Assembly: GCA_021432635.1 (NCBI GenBank)
Contig: MU270033.1
Location: 266,649 to 330,648, forward strand
DNA length: 64,000 bases
From: Thozetella sp. PMI_491
Lineage: Eukaryota > Ascomycota > Sordariomycetes > Chaetosphaeriales > Chaetosphaeriaceae
Direction of reading: 5' to 3'
The notes below the pieces were generated by a model that did no database searches, had not been told where the DNA came from, and was given only the letters and a program-made list of their open reading frames with translations. Of the stretch, positions 10,689-22,175 are shown piece by piece; the first letter of the stretch is position 1; each line of letters starts with the position of its first letter. The position numbers and the translations under genes are program-made.

Positions 10689-11654
10689 ATGACTGACCTT
10701 AATATTCTCCTTTATGAAGTGTCAGAGGTCGAGGATGGCGGCCACCTGAGGGCCAGCCCCGAAGAGCAGAAAATTCTCTTTGCGAAAGGGGAGTTCTTGA
10801 CGGCCAAAGCTACCATAGCGCTACTCTACCATGGGACTCTTACCCCCAAGGGTGATCCGGCATCTCTTCTCGTCGTGGACTTCCGTTTTGTGAGTGAGAA
10901 GCCTGACGAAAGATTCATCAACGCGCGCATGAAGCTGGGGTTTCGCGACCAGCGCGGTGAGGATCTGAAGAGCCCTGTCGTTTATCGCATCGCGCCAGAA
11001 GACAAATTCACCATCGAGCCCGGAATGGACACATGGAAGATCACCCAGACCTTCGATACCGGCGGGGATTTCCAATTTCCCGGATTCGGGGGTTTCAAAT
11101 TTGGGGGCGGTTTGAAGAGAGAGGGAGAGAAGAATAACAAGCACTCGATTGTGCTCACAGGCAAGAAGAAGCTAGAGACAGGCGGCTACCAGGCGGAGAC
11201 GGCCGCGATCTGGCGGATGTACGAGGACGACGACAAACCCAATGGCATCCCTTCGGTCCTCCGCACGGCGATGCTACTCAAGCGTCAACCTGGGAGATCC
11301 TTCAAAATCGACATTGAGATCGAAACCAAGGCGAACTGGACCACAAGGTTCGCGAATTTCCTGGGTGGCACTGAGCACTGTGTACCTCTCGAGGATGTCG
11401 AAGTGAACCCCGATAGGCCCAGCCACGTTGTCGTGGACGGTGATGAGTGGATCTCGGCATGGGTCGAAAAGGCCACTAAGGATGAACTCTGGACGAAGTT
11501 GGGGCAGCTGAATCTGCAGTCGGAGTTGGTCCAAGTCACAAACGAGAAGATGATGGCGAATCAGGTCGTCCCATTACCCACCAACAAGGCTCCGGCCGCA
11601 GGCAAGGACAAGGCTCCAGCTGCGGATGGCAATGAGGCTCACCCCCCTCAGTGA
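10689..11654 (+). CDS. Uncharacterised 321-aa protein, divergent partner of the subtilase
   Basis: Intronless 321-aa frame with strong coding character. There is no signal peptide or clear transmembrane helix. Visible features are a glycine/phenylalanine-rich segment (FQFPGFGGFKFGGGLKREG, about residues 120-140), a segment GIPSVLRTAMLLKR, and a low-complexity Ala/Lys/Pro tail after residue 290. Alternating hydrophobic stretches suggest a beta-rich fold. I recall similar GIPxxLRTAxLLKR proteins in fungi but know no function. It is transcribed head-to-head with the subtilase, which invites the idea that it is a partner or substrate. That remains inference. Confidence 0.8.
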   Translation: MTDLNILLYEVSEVEDGGHLRASPEEQKILFAKGEFLTAKATIALLYHGTLTPKGDPASLLVVDFRFVSEKPDERFINARMKLGFRDQRGEDLKSPVVYRIAPEDKFTIEPGMDTWKITQTFDTGGDFQFPGFGGFKFGGGLKREGEKNNKHSIVLTGKKKLETGGYQAETAAIWRMYEDDDKPNGIPSVLRTAMLLKRQPGRSFKIDIEIETKANWTTRFANFLGGTEHCVPLEDVEVNPDRPSHVVVDGDEWISAWVEKATKDELWTKLGQLNLQSELVQVTNEKMMANQVVPLPTNKAPAAGKDKAPAADGNEAHPPQ

Positions 11655-12348
11655 GAGTTTGTATGCAGCTTTCCAATATTAGTTTCAATAATGCTTGTGA
11701 GCTATTTCTCGACTGAAGACTATGAGGGATAAAGCCGTACTATAAGTGGCGTTGCCCAACTCTGTCATGTTTTGATACCTCGTGTAACTCGAGAAATGAT
11801 GAAATCGTTGATAGTCGCCGGCTGTCGGCAGATAAGGGGCCGTGTTCAATATGCCCGTAGTAGAATGGACGCGAAAGCTATTGGCCATTGTGTGTGGCGT
11901 GTATTGGATGGCTTTCTCCGACTGGGAGGGGTCCAAGCCACTTGTTGAAAATAAAACCATAAACATGCACACCATCTCTGAAAAGCCCTTGCCTGACCCT
12001 CCAAGAAGAGGTCTCTCGTCAGTGGCTTGTCAAGAGCCTCTCTGGTAGCACTCGGCACTGCAGAGTCTATGCCGTCCATTCCCCTCCCCTCCCCGTCAAC
12101 TGGTCTGTCCAAAGACTTTTCAGACTGATTCGCCTATCAGTCCATACTCTGGTGCACCCGGTGATTCACCTTCTGATTCACATAGTGATTCCATTAACCT
12201 TTCTCTTTGCAATACATTCCAGCGACTGTATCTATTTGGAGAGACATACAAAGCGAAAGCATGGCGGGGTGTATCACGTAGTCAGTATTACTCTACCCCT
12301 TTGCCAGCAACAAGACCTTGTTGTTGACAAGGCTCCAGCCTCGTAGTC
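11655..12348. other. Intergenic; likely holds the unresolved 5' exon of the NLR-like gene
   Basis: The open frame of the next gene begins without an ATG at about 12328, so its true start must lie upstream, probably in 12150-12340. I could not settle the exon. Nothing else is recognisable. Confidence 0.5.
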
Positions 12349-15300
12349 GTGGCGGGATTTTCCGCATCGCACAATGTCAGCGAGGCTCTAGGACGATACT
12401 TTTCCCAGCCGAGCTATAACATCCAAATCAAGAAGTTCGACACCATTGACAGGTCCGACATGGATGTCACTACATGCGCTCCTAACATGAATGACCGAGC
12501 CCTCCATTTGTTGCAGTACCTGCAAGCTGCCAAGGACGAAGAGGTGCAGCCAAGAACTTAATGCTTTTGCGATCCTAACTAGGGCTAATACCAGACCAAA
12601 GACAAAGTCCGCGCCGAATGGAGAACGTCTCGAACTAAAGCTAGTCTTTCTAGGTCACGATATTGGTGGCTTCCTGGTTAAGCAGGTAGGAACACATCGT
12701 CAATGTCCCTATAGTGGACATTGGACCCCCAAAATGCAGAGACGCAAACATACAAAGGGACAAACGGAATCTGACTCTCTATAGGCTCTTTTAATAGCAA
12801 ACTCGGCGTATTGCTTTGAATGGGTAGCAGCTGGAACTATCGCTGCTGTAGGCTTCACACTCTTGACATGGCGTGAAACACAGCACTGACATACTTTATC
12901 TTGATTCTACGTCGCAGCTCTTTTTCGGTACCCCCCACGCAATGTCTGGATCCTGCTCTTGGGAAAGTGTCCTCATTAAGATGCTAGCAGAGCTAGAGTC
13001 CCCGCCAGACTCCCTCTCGTTCTTACTATATCTCCCAAACTACGCGGCTCAGCTCGAGAGGGACTTCTACTCTATTTCTGGGAGCTACCACCTGATCAAC
13101 TTCATACCGAGCGGACAACTTCAATCTGCGGCAAGTAATCCCTCAACCCAACACTTTTCTATTTCTTAAGGAAGGGCGTCTCTGCCATTGCGGCTAGCGA
13201 AACACCTGCCTACCATCAGAAAATTTCTTGCAATGATCTAACTTGGAGTGCTAGGTCACTGAAGCCCACTTCGGTGTACCTACATATGATTGTGACAAGA
13301 CCATCATAGCTGAGCGGGAGCCACATGAACTGTCAGATTCTATGCCGAATAACCTGTGGGATCCTCGGCAGAACAGCTTGTGGGATGAGACTATTTGTCA
13401 GGTTGTGCAGAACCACCTAGCACTGCAGATTAGCGGCAAGAAACCCGATCCCCTTCCAATCTCAAAGAAGAGGGAATACTGGTGGCCAGGACAGGACTAA
13501 CAAACTCCGTTTCTAGCTCCTGAAGAAGTTAGTAGGCGCATATCTCGGTCCTTCGCTCGATTAGATCTAGATTTGCACCAAGTTCGGAGTGCCATGCACG
13601 AAGCCATTCTTGTGGATCTGCCTCGCTGGATCACCCAGGGCTGGTATCACGAGTGGACTGCCAGCAAGGAGAACCATGTACTGCATCTCATCGGTCAACC
13701 GGGGACCGGGACGTCGGTTCTCGCTAGTAACATTGCCAGCCAACTTCGAGAGTCGCGTACCGTCGTTCTCAGTTTCTCGGTTGGCCGTAGGCACATCCAG
13801 AACCAGTCATCTCTTTCACTCTTTCGATCTCTCTGTCAACAGGCAATCATGTGCATACCGACCTTCCGGGTAGTCACGCGGCTGAGCTTGTGGCTTACGG
13901 AGGAAGAAATCTTCACCAAGGATGCTTTCAAGGGGCTTTTACTTTCTATTTTGTCGTCATATGCCGAAAAGCCGGTCTTCTGTATCATCCACTCAATCCA
14001 AAATTACCGAGAGGAAGTGCAAAGGGAGTTACTCGCAGACCTTGACTGTTTGCGCCGGGCCTCCCAAGGATGCTTCAAGTTGCTGCTGACAAGCCACTCC
14101 GAGGAGCCGTGGCACGGGGAACTTCGACCATACGTTGTGGTGGATGTTAATAGGGAAATAAACGCGGTCTCCGGTCTGGAACGCTTTGCTAGGATGCAGC
14201 TGAAGAACATTGCGGTTCGCAACCCGGCACTCGCTACTGTCAAGGCAGAGGCACTATGCGCAACATCCGGAGGCCTCTTCGAACTAGCCCAGAAAATTTC
14301 CTTCATCGAGACGTCAAGCATACCCGCCAGTCCCAAAAATGTTGCCCTATCCGTGGAAAAATGCCCTCGTTCCATTCGCGGCCTCTTTGATTGCCTCGCA
14401 AAACAACTGAAGTTGTGGGATGACCTTAATATTGCTGCCGCCGTTCTGTCATGGCTTACTCACGCTCTGCAACCCATGTCTCTTTCAGAGCTGGCCGTCT
14501 GCATTGCTCTGCATGAAGATTCGACCATGACGACAGAAAGCCTTAAAGAAAAGGTCTCATGGAGTCTCCAGCCCGACCTAGAGACGGCCCTAGGGCCACT
14601 CTTACGCATCACCGGCGAGAGAGTGGAGATTCGGCAGCAAGTCTACGAGACCCTGCTCATCGAGGCGCCCCTATTTCCCCGCGATGTGCACTTGCGACTA
14701 CTTTCCAAGTGCACAAAATATTTACGGATCATTGCCCGTTCCTGGAAGCCAGAGTTCGAGCTTGAAAGAGAGAATCGTCTAGCCAAGTACGCAGCGCTGT
14801 ACTGGCCCGGCCACTATCGACTAGCCACGGAGGGAACGAGTGCAGACGACAGAACAGCACTCACAGCTGTGAACCTTGTTTTTGACGAGGACGAGACCTT
14901 CAAAGCATGGCTAGATATGCACTCCTACTTCTCCAAGGCAGTTCCCGGGAACGACCAACTTCCGATGTCCCGCCTCCAGGTTGCCTGCGGCCTAGGTCTG
15001 AGAGACTTGGTCGAAAAATATCTTCCCGATCTCGACTCTGTCCAGAAATCAAAAAGTGAGTCAGAGCAGCTCTTGGATTTTGCCGCCACATACGGGCATA
15101 CCGATGTTGTGCGCTTGTTCACAGACCGAGGCATCAGAACGCGAGGAGCCTTGGTGAAAGCTGTTCGAAGTGGAGATCTGCAAACCGTACTTGACCTGCT
15201 TGATCTTGAGCCGAAAGATCCGGAAGCCAGAGACGGAGTCTACACACCACTCCTTGAAGCCACGAGACGCGGTAATACTGCTGTCGTGGGCGCATTATTG

Positions 15301-18300
15301 GCCCATGGTGCCAACATCGAGGCCAGCACACCAGAGACACAAGACACAGCTCTCCATTTAGCTTGCCGTCTTGGCCAAGAATCTATGGTGAATCTGTTAC
15401 TAACTAGAGGAGCCTCAACGACTCCCATTAATAGCCAAAGCTACGATGCTCTAAGGCTCGCAGCGGAGGGTGGCTTCGCCGTCATTGTGGAAGCCCTGGT
15501 AAGGACATGCGATCAGAGGATACCAAATATCGACAATACAACATCAGAGGGGAATACCGCACTTCACCTAGCAGCATGGAACGGCCATGCAGAAGTAGTA
15601 GATATTCTTCTCAACAAAAGCGCGGACTGGACGGCCAAGAACAACTCTGGATACACACCCTTTCACCTTGCAGCCCTCGGAGGTTTCCGAGGCATTTTGA
15701 GAACTTTAGACGGCCTTAGGAAGGAAGCTGGGGATCGTTTCTCGGTTACTCCGATTCTAGAGACCGCAAAAGATGCCCAGATTCTGTCCCCAGTAGCACT
15801 GGCGGTCAAGGGCCGGCATCTCGATGTCCTAGAGGAGCTAGAGAATTTGGAACAACAGGGAGGCTATGTCAGCAGCGACGAACTGTCATCCGCACTTTCT
15901 ATTGCATGTGAAGGGCATGATGATGATTGCATTCTCCATCTTCTCCGCTGGCATCAACGCGCAAGGCCGGGCGACAAGCCGCTGGAGGATGAGGAAGGAA
16001 ACACAGCTTTGCATCTCGCCGCCAGGCTCGGAGACTTCAAGATGTTCAAAGCGGTCATGGAAACATCCTTGGTTCCAAGGAGCTATCACAATAAAATAGG
16101 GATGACGCCCCTACACGAGGCCGCCTTCTCTGGGAGCATTACAATCATGGAGGCGCTGAGCGATGACCAAGAGGCCCTTACACACAAGACGAGAGACAAT
16201 AAAACGCCGCTACACCTCGCAGCAGAGCATGGTCACTTCCAAGCGGTGAAGTGGTTGGTCAAATACCTAACTTTCATGGACATGGAAGAACCCTCTGCCG
16301 TTGTCCTTGCAGCGCAAAACGACCAGATCGATGTAGTGAAGTATCTCCTGGAGTCTGGATATGCAATACCCAGCGGCCTACTTCTCCACATTGTCATACG
16401 GAAGGGGTGGGAAGATGTGGTGACGACGGTCATCTCAGCTCGACCTTCGGTTCTCGAATGGTCCGACGACGAAGGAAACACGGCAATCCACCTCGCCGTG
16501 AAAGACAGGAAAATAAATATGATCGGAATTCTTACTCGCTTCGGGGCGAAAGTCTTTGCAAAGAACAAAGACGAAGAAACAGCCTTTTCTTTGGCTATGT
16601 TGGCGGAGGATGCCACCACCATTCACGCCATTCTGGAAGTCTGCAGCGATATTGAAGTAGATAACTGCAAGGAAAATGGGCTGAGCCCTCTCCTACAAGC
16701 CTGCGAGAACGAAGCGCAGAATCTGGATGCCATACAGGCGCTTCTGGCGTGGCACAAAAGTCATTCCAAGGAGATCGATCTGAACGCGACATACCCGAAT
16801 AGTCACAAAATGGCCGGACAGACACCGCTCCATCTCGCCGTGGAGAGAGAGACAGATGGTCTTCTCAAGTTACTCGTCGACTTTAAGGCAAACCCAAATG
16901 TAACGAATTCCAGCAACATAACCCCCCTCATGAGCGCGACAACTCTCGGCAAACTCGGTTTTGTTGAGCGCCTTCTCGCAGCTGGTGCGGATCCAAAAGC
17001 CCAAGACGAGAGCGGCATGACGGCGCTGCACTACGCAGCCCAAGAAGGACACCTGAAGTGCATCGAGTTGCTTGTACAAAAGGGGGCCGACCTCAATGCT
17101 GACCAAGGCGATATTGACCCAGGAAATAAAGGGGTCACCCCACTTGTTATAGCGGTTTCACAGCTCAAAGCCGACGCGGTCGAAACATTACTTGGCCTCG
17201 AAGCTACTATCGGCTGCGCTTTGAGCGTTGCGGCCGAGCATGGAGACATGGATATCTTCCAGAAGATCTTCGAAACAGGGCGTACCGACCTGAAACACTA
17301 CGATGAAGACATCGGCTCGCTGGTTAATAGCGCAGCCCACGGGGGCAACGCCGAAATCGTCAAGTTTGTTCTTAATCTTCCCGACATTGACATAGATATT
17401 CTCGACCCAGACGAAAATACGCCGTTGCTGTCTGCCGTTTCTTCGCGAAACCTGGAGTTGGTGGAGTTGTTAGTGAATGCGAAGGCGGATATAAACCTGG
17501 CAGACAAGGCCAAGAGAACACCGGTTCAGAACGCAGTCCGTGGCAGCGCCGACGAAATAGTACAGATCTTCATAGATAAAGGCGCAAATCTGGATCTTGC
17601 CAACGACGAGGACAAGAGGACGCCGCTAATGGAGGCTGTCCGATCGAATTTGATCAACTTGGTGATGTTGCTAGTCGAGGCTGGGGCTAATGTCAACATT
17701 CAAGATATCGAGATGAGAACTCCACTAGACCGCGCCATCTTGTTGCAGAGAGAAGAAATCGCCATGTTCCTCTGCCATAAAGGAGGCATCAACCCCGCTA
17801 GCGGGAGGAGACGCAGCCAAAGCACCTTATACTTGGCCTGCATGCACGGCAGCACGCAGGTCTTCGACAGCGTTCTCGAAGCCACCAGGCGCCTGCCGGC
17901 GGAAGAGAGCTTGAAATTGTGTGCATTGGCGATTCACGGGGCCATTGCACAAGGAGACAGCGACTACTGCTTTGACCAGCTCGTTTCCATAAACGACATC
18001 GACCTGGCCTGCGAAGATGCGGAAGGATGGACCCCACTGCAGATCGCCAGGTGCTACCGCCGTGAAAATATGACACAAAAACTAGTCGAACGCGGTGTTA
18101 CAGAAACTCGACCCAAGGCAGAGCTTCCCTCGGCATGGGACGCGCGCGACAAGCATCATGCCCTCGTAGCGCCTCCGCCATTTGAGGCGGCGTCATCAAC
18201 CACTTTAGAGGTCGACGGTGAGTATCGTGAGTATCTCTGTACACGCCCAGATATGCAGAACAGCGCAAGAATTGACACAGACGATCTAGGGAGTGGTATG

Positions 18301-19066
18301 TACGACTGGGCGGTGGCTCGGGCCAATCACTGTATCCCATATAACCAGAACTACTACTTCGAGGTCACCATTGAAAAAGGGTTCGAAGACGGCAGACAGT
18401 AAGTGCCTATTCAGACCATCGCCTCCAAAAGGCTTTCTCCTTCTTTTCGCTTGTGTTGAGAGACTAAACCTGTTCGAGGCAACTGGGGGTCGGGCTCTGT
18501 GACGAAATCACCAGCCTCAACTACATGCTTGGCCTTGGGCAGAGCCTTTCCGTCGCGTATCATGGCGATGACGGGCTCTTCTATGGGCCAAATGGGAGAC
18601 GAGTAAACGATTCGAGGATTAAGTATGGCGAAGGAAACAGGATCGGATGCGGTGTCGACGCTGCACAGGACATCATTTACTTTACCATCGATGGGCAACG
18701 GCTGGGTACGTACCCTGAATTGGCCCCCGTTTTCTGTACGGCGACCATTGTCCCATTGACATACCAAATTGCACAGATGAAAACATCAAGGATGTCCATG
18801 GCAAATTTTACCCCGCGGTATTTGCAAACACTAGGGAACCTGGTGTGCGGGTTGCTGCCGTCTTTCCCGGGGATCTCATGAAGTATTCGACAAAGTTCAT
18901 GTACAACTGGGAAGGCGACAAGACGGCTCCAGTATCTATCAAATCTGGCCCATCATCAGTCTTGGTTATAAATAGCTCGATCTCGGAGAACATACGGGTT
19001 AGTAGGCGTAGAAGGACGCCGCGTATACTCCGGCGGGGCTATTCATCCGAAAGTGAGCAAGAATGA
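12349..19066 (+). CDS. NLR-like protein: alpha/beta-hydrolase-like, degenerate NACHT, ankyrin array, SPRY
   Basis: Consistent exons: 12349-12543, 12602-12685, 12785-12847, 12918-13130, 13255-about 13435, 13517-18398, 18479-18705 and 18777-19066, giving about 2044 aa. The first exon is not found. The N-terminal domain carries LVFLGHDIGGFLVKQ and LFFGTPHAMS, as in fungal NLR-associated lipase-like domains, but with Asp at the usual nucleophile Ser. The NTPase core has IGQPGTGTS where GxxxxGKS is expected, and CIIHSIQNY at the Walker B position, so ATP binding is doubtful. About two dozen ankyrin repeats follow, for example GNTALHLAAWNGHAEVVDIL. A C-terminal SPRY domain ends the protein (LGVGLCDE, YHGDDGLFYG, IGCGVD, FYPAVFANT). 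An in-frame TAA at 13498 must be removed by an intron ending at 13516; its donor is either a GC site at 13436 or a GT near 13397. Likely a cytosolic sensor. Confidence 0.82.
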
Positions 19067-19992
19067 GTTCTATTCCTCGGGGTAGCCATTGCATAAGGAC
19101 AGTAGTGGTGTTTTGGACCATCAAATGCGATACTGTTGGATAATATGGGTGGTGATACAGGAAATTGCCCGTGTAAAAGTCCCTTATGCCCCCGAAACAA
19201 TTGGGAAAAGAGTAGGAGCTATGGTCTAGGTATATGAGTTGCAAAGTTTAGATCAGTGGGATGTATCGTGACCACATCGTGAATTCTCGTCGTGCCGGGC
19301 GCCGCCTCCTAACCATTGGCCGCATGCGGTGACCTGTCTCGGTAACTGTTCAACACCTTCATAATATCATCCCTAGTTAACGCATTAGTCTCTATTATTG
19401 TCCAAGCGCCACAGTTTTTGAACGTTCTCAGAGCCTATTGCCACATGTTCTGAGCTAAAATTTCTGCCATGGCACTCAGCCTTCGACGTTTACCAGGCAC
19501 ATGACCGTGCATCCGAAACTCTATCTGCAAGCACAGCACGAGGATTGAAACAGCTACTAATATCTCCGCAGGGGCGTTTTGCTCTCCTTCAAACAAATCG
19601 GTAGCAAAACATATAAGGAACGACTTACAGGGTATCTATCTTTCTAGTAGTACTATTTAAAAGGCAGGTTTCCCTGCAATCGTATCGTATTCAGACTTCG
19701 ACTCCATAGATCACGAGAAGATAGGGGCGATTGTCAGGACTCAACAACTCTTTTGCATGCACGATATAACTCAATTACTGCCATCCATTAAAGCCTGACG
19801 CCTTTGATGATGGCGCAAAGTAAACGTGAATATAGTGAAGTTTGTTTATCCTGTCAGGGCTTACAACATGATCTTTCTCTGATATCTATATCTATCCCGA
19901 GAGTTGCCCTTGAGAACTATTGATTCTTCAGCCTCTATAGATCCTATCTCGTTTAACTTCATTTTCTCGCTTCAGCAGGTAAAACAGTCACT
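19067..19992. other. Intergenic, 0.9 kb
   Basis: No supported gene or repeat. The last 150 bp should include the promoter and leader of the gene starting at 19993. Confidence 0.6.
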
Positions 19993-21219
19993 ATGGTCAA
20001 CTCTAAATATGGGCTGGTCGTAGGTGCCGGCCTGGCTGCTGCCACCAACCTGAACGTACTTGCCCCCATGAATCAGGATATGGACGACTGCAAACGCGAA
20101 GCCCCCGGCACTCCCGTGCCAGACGAAGACACCTTCCAGCTGCCGCTCGAGGCCTACCGTGCCACAAGAAGCTATCCCCTATGCCAAAGTACGAGCTCCG
20201 ACTGCTCGGTCAGCCTTCCTCTGGAATTTGACTTTCTCAACTCGGCCTTGGTTTTCACCTTCGGCACCTACCTCGATTACATCTATAGCTCGGTCAGCTT
20301 AAAGGTGTCCATTCCCGTGCTCAACGCCAACCTAGGTAAGGTGTACAGCATCGACAGCGGTTGCGAGCAGGCCACCGACAAAGCTACCGTCGTGTGTTCG
20401 GTGCCATATAAAGATCTCATTGGTGGGCTAGGCGACCCAGCACAGAAGATGTGCCCTAATGCGGACGGGCCAGGATATGGTTTCCAGCTGCAGTCGTCAG
20501 CTGTCCTCAAGGACAGCGCAGGCAACTCGTACAACTTCAAGCACAAGCCATCTTGCACCGACTATACGGCGTGCAACAACAAGGTTGACTACTGGGAACT
20601 CACCTACCGCTGCACGAAGTGTCCTGGCACTCCACCTTCATCCACCAAGGGGTGCGATGCTTCGTGCAAAGTCACTACGACAGTGTCTAACGGCCAGACC
20701 GTGGTGCAAAGTGTTCCCGGAAAGAGCTACACAATCACCGCCCCGGGGAACACACAAACTGTGGTATCAATCCCTCCAGCCAAGTCCTTTACTGTGACGA
20801 CAGCCGGTAATCCCCAGACCGTGAAGGAGTATGTCACCCGCTCCTACGTGAGCACCGTTACGACTGCTATCGCGGGGAAGGATAAAACCTACTACTCTAC
20901 CATCTTAGAGAAGACACCGATCACTTTCGACTCCTATGTGACCAGGACGCATGCCACAACCGTCACCAAGTACGAGGCCGGTAAGACCTACACTTACCGG
21001 AGCACCCTTGTCGACAGGCAGCCCGTCACCGAAAAAGTCCTCGTCACTCGCACCGTCTGTCCGGCGGAGAAGGCCTCTTGCACCCGGAAGCATGTGGAGG
21101 AGACAGGCAGAACGGGCCACGACAAGGGGAGAGGCGACTCCGACACATGGAATGACGGCAAGAGTGGTGGCAGGGATGATAAGAGTGGTGGGAAGGAAAG
21201 AGGGAAGGAAGGCCATTAA
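19993..21219 (+). CDS. Probable secreted Cys-containing, Thr-rich repeat protein
   Basis: Intronless 408-aa frame. The first about 23 residues (VGAGLAAATNLNVLA) form a weak signal-peptide-like stretch. Residues 30-220 form a domain with many cysteines (CSVSLPLEFDF, CTKCPG, CDASC). Then comes a Thr-rich part with a repeat of about 35 residues: a VTRSYVSTVTT...YYSTILEKTPITFDS unit, a VTRTHATTVTK...YRSTLVDRQPVTEKV unit, and a partial third VTRTVC. The C-terminus is Gly/Asp/Lys-rich and highly charged. It resembles fungal cell-wall or extracellular proteins in composition. I recognise no named family. Confidence 0.75.
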   Translation: MVNSKYGLVVGAGLAAATNLNVLAPMNQDMDDCKREAPGTPVPDEDTFQLPLEAYRATRSYPLCQSTSSDCSVSLPLEFDFLNSALVFTFGTYLDYIYSSVSLKVSIPVLNANLGKVYSIDSGCEQATDKATVVCSVPYKDLIGGLGDPAQKMCPNADGPGYGFQLQSSAVLKDSAGNSYNFKHKPSCTDYTACNNKVDYWELTYRCTKCPGTPPSSTKGCDASCKVTTTVSNGQTVVQSVPGKSYTITAPGNTQTVVSIPPAKSFTVTTAGNPQTVKEYVTRSYVSTVTTAIAGKDKTYYSTILEKTPITFDSYVTRTHATTVTKYEAGKTYTYRSTLVDRQPVTEKVLVTRTVCPAEKASCTRKHVEETGRTGHDKGRGDSDTWNDGKSGGRDDKSGGKERGKEGH

Positions 21220-21821
21220 ACCTTCTCCAAACAGTAATTTTCTATCATTGCATCTCTGGCGTTATCTGATCGCCAAGGTAAGATTATATGACAGAAAGTC
21301 TTATACAATGCAAGCTAGATTGGTTTTTGTATGATTTCACTGCGTGTTTTTCGAACTCAAAAAGAGGCTTACTATCGCGAGGCTACCGGTATGGCTGCGC
21401 CGTATAAGAGCGGGTTAATCGAGAGCTGAAGCTCCACGACGCCATCGACCTCTAGTCAGGCGAACTTATCGATATATGTAGTTCAACTTAATATACTTTG
21501 TGGCCTGTCGAAGTACTTAAAGGATATTTCTCAACAAAAATCGCGACAGAACGGTCAGCCACCATTCCGTCCCATTACCATTCTGCGCAAATGCCATCCG
21601 GCTCGGCCCAGCCAGGCAAAGGCGAGAGTTACACAGCCACTGAAAACCCTATGAGCCGCACTGGCTCGTAGCGCGCCGCCACAATCTCCAAGGCGATCGA
21701 AACGGCCAACACATAATCGCTGCACTGACACAAGGGGGCCTTGGTCAGGAAACCTAGATGCCTCAGCCGCCGCGTTGGGGCACCGCTCAGGGCGAAGTGA
21801 CTTCCAGCGAGAGGGACTCGA
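21220..21821. other. Intergenic, 0.6 kb
   Basis: No supported gene. A 30-codon open frame from about 21757 (MPQPPRWGTAQGE) overlaps the start of the next gene in another frame and could be an upstream ORF. Confidence 0.45.
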
Positions 21822-22175
21822 ATGATGGATACTATGAGCTGGTGGATTAGCCCAAACGAGAATGTAGACGCGGAACAGATGGTATCACCGGGTGAAGGCA
21901 AAGTCGCGGAGGCGGTAGAGTGGAAGAGAGAGAAGCAGAGAAATGGATATGTGTATGTCCACCTCAATGACTACGCAAGCTCCCGGTAAGTCGTGAGATC
22001 TCATGGACATGCAGATTTTGTTCTGAATAACTCAAACTACCTGGGGTGCTAATGTACATGGACCGTTAGGAAGAGGGGAGAACAGGCCGGGGCACGAGAG
22101 GCTACCAAGGACGTGAAGAGGGACTTCAACACAGTGCAGCCGGATCCTATCACAGAAAGCCGAGAGTCGAGCTAA
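21822..22175 (+). CDS. Small hypothetical protein, two exons
   Basis: Exons 21822-21985 and 22070-22175 join in phase through a GTAAGT donor and TTAG acceptor, giving 89 aa rich in charged residues (ENVDAEQMVSPGEGK, WKREKQRNGYVYVHL). No family is recognised and there is no signal or membrane segment. The main evidence is the clean intron and the open frame that runs across it. It could instead be a chance pairing. Confidence 0.45.

Noticed and set aside
12873-12917. Coding start MKHSTDILYLDSTSQ before LFFGTPH
   Set aside because: The segment is better read as the end of an intron (branch site CACTGAC, acceptor GTCGCAG), giving GTIAALFFGTPH in phase with the preceding exon.
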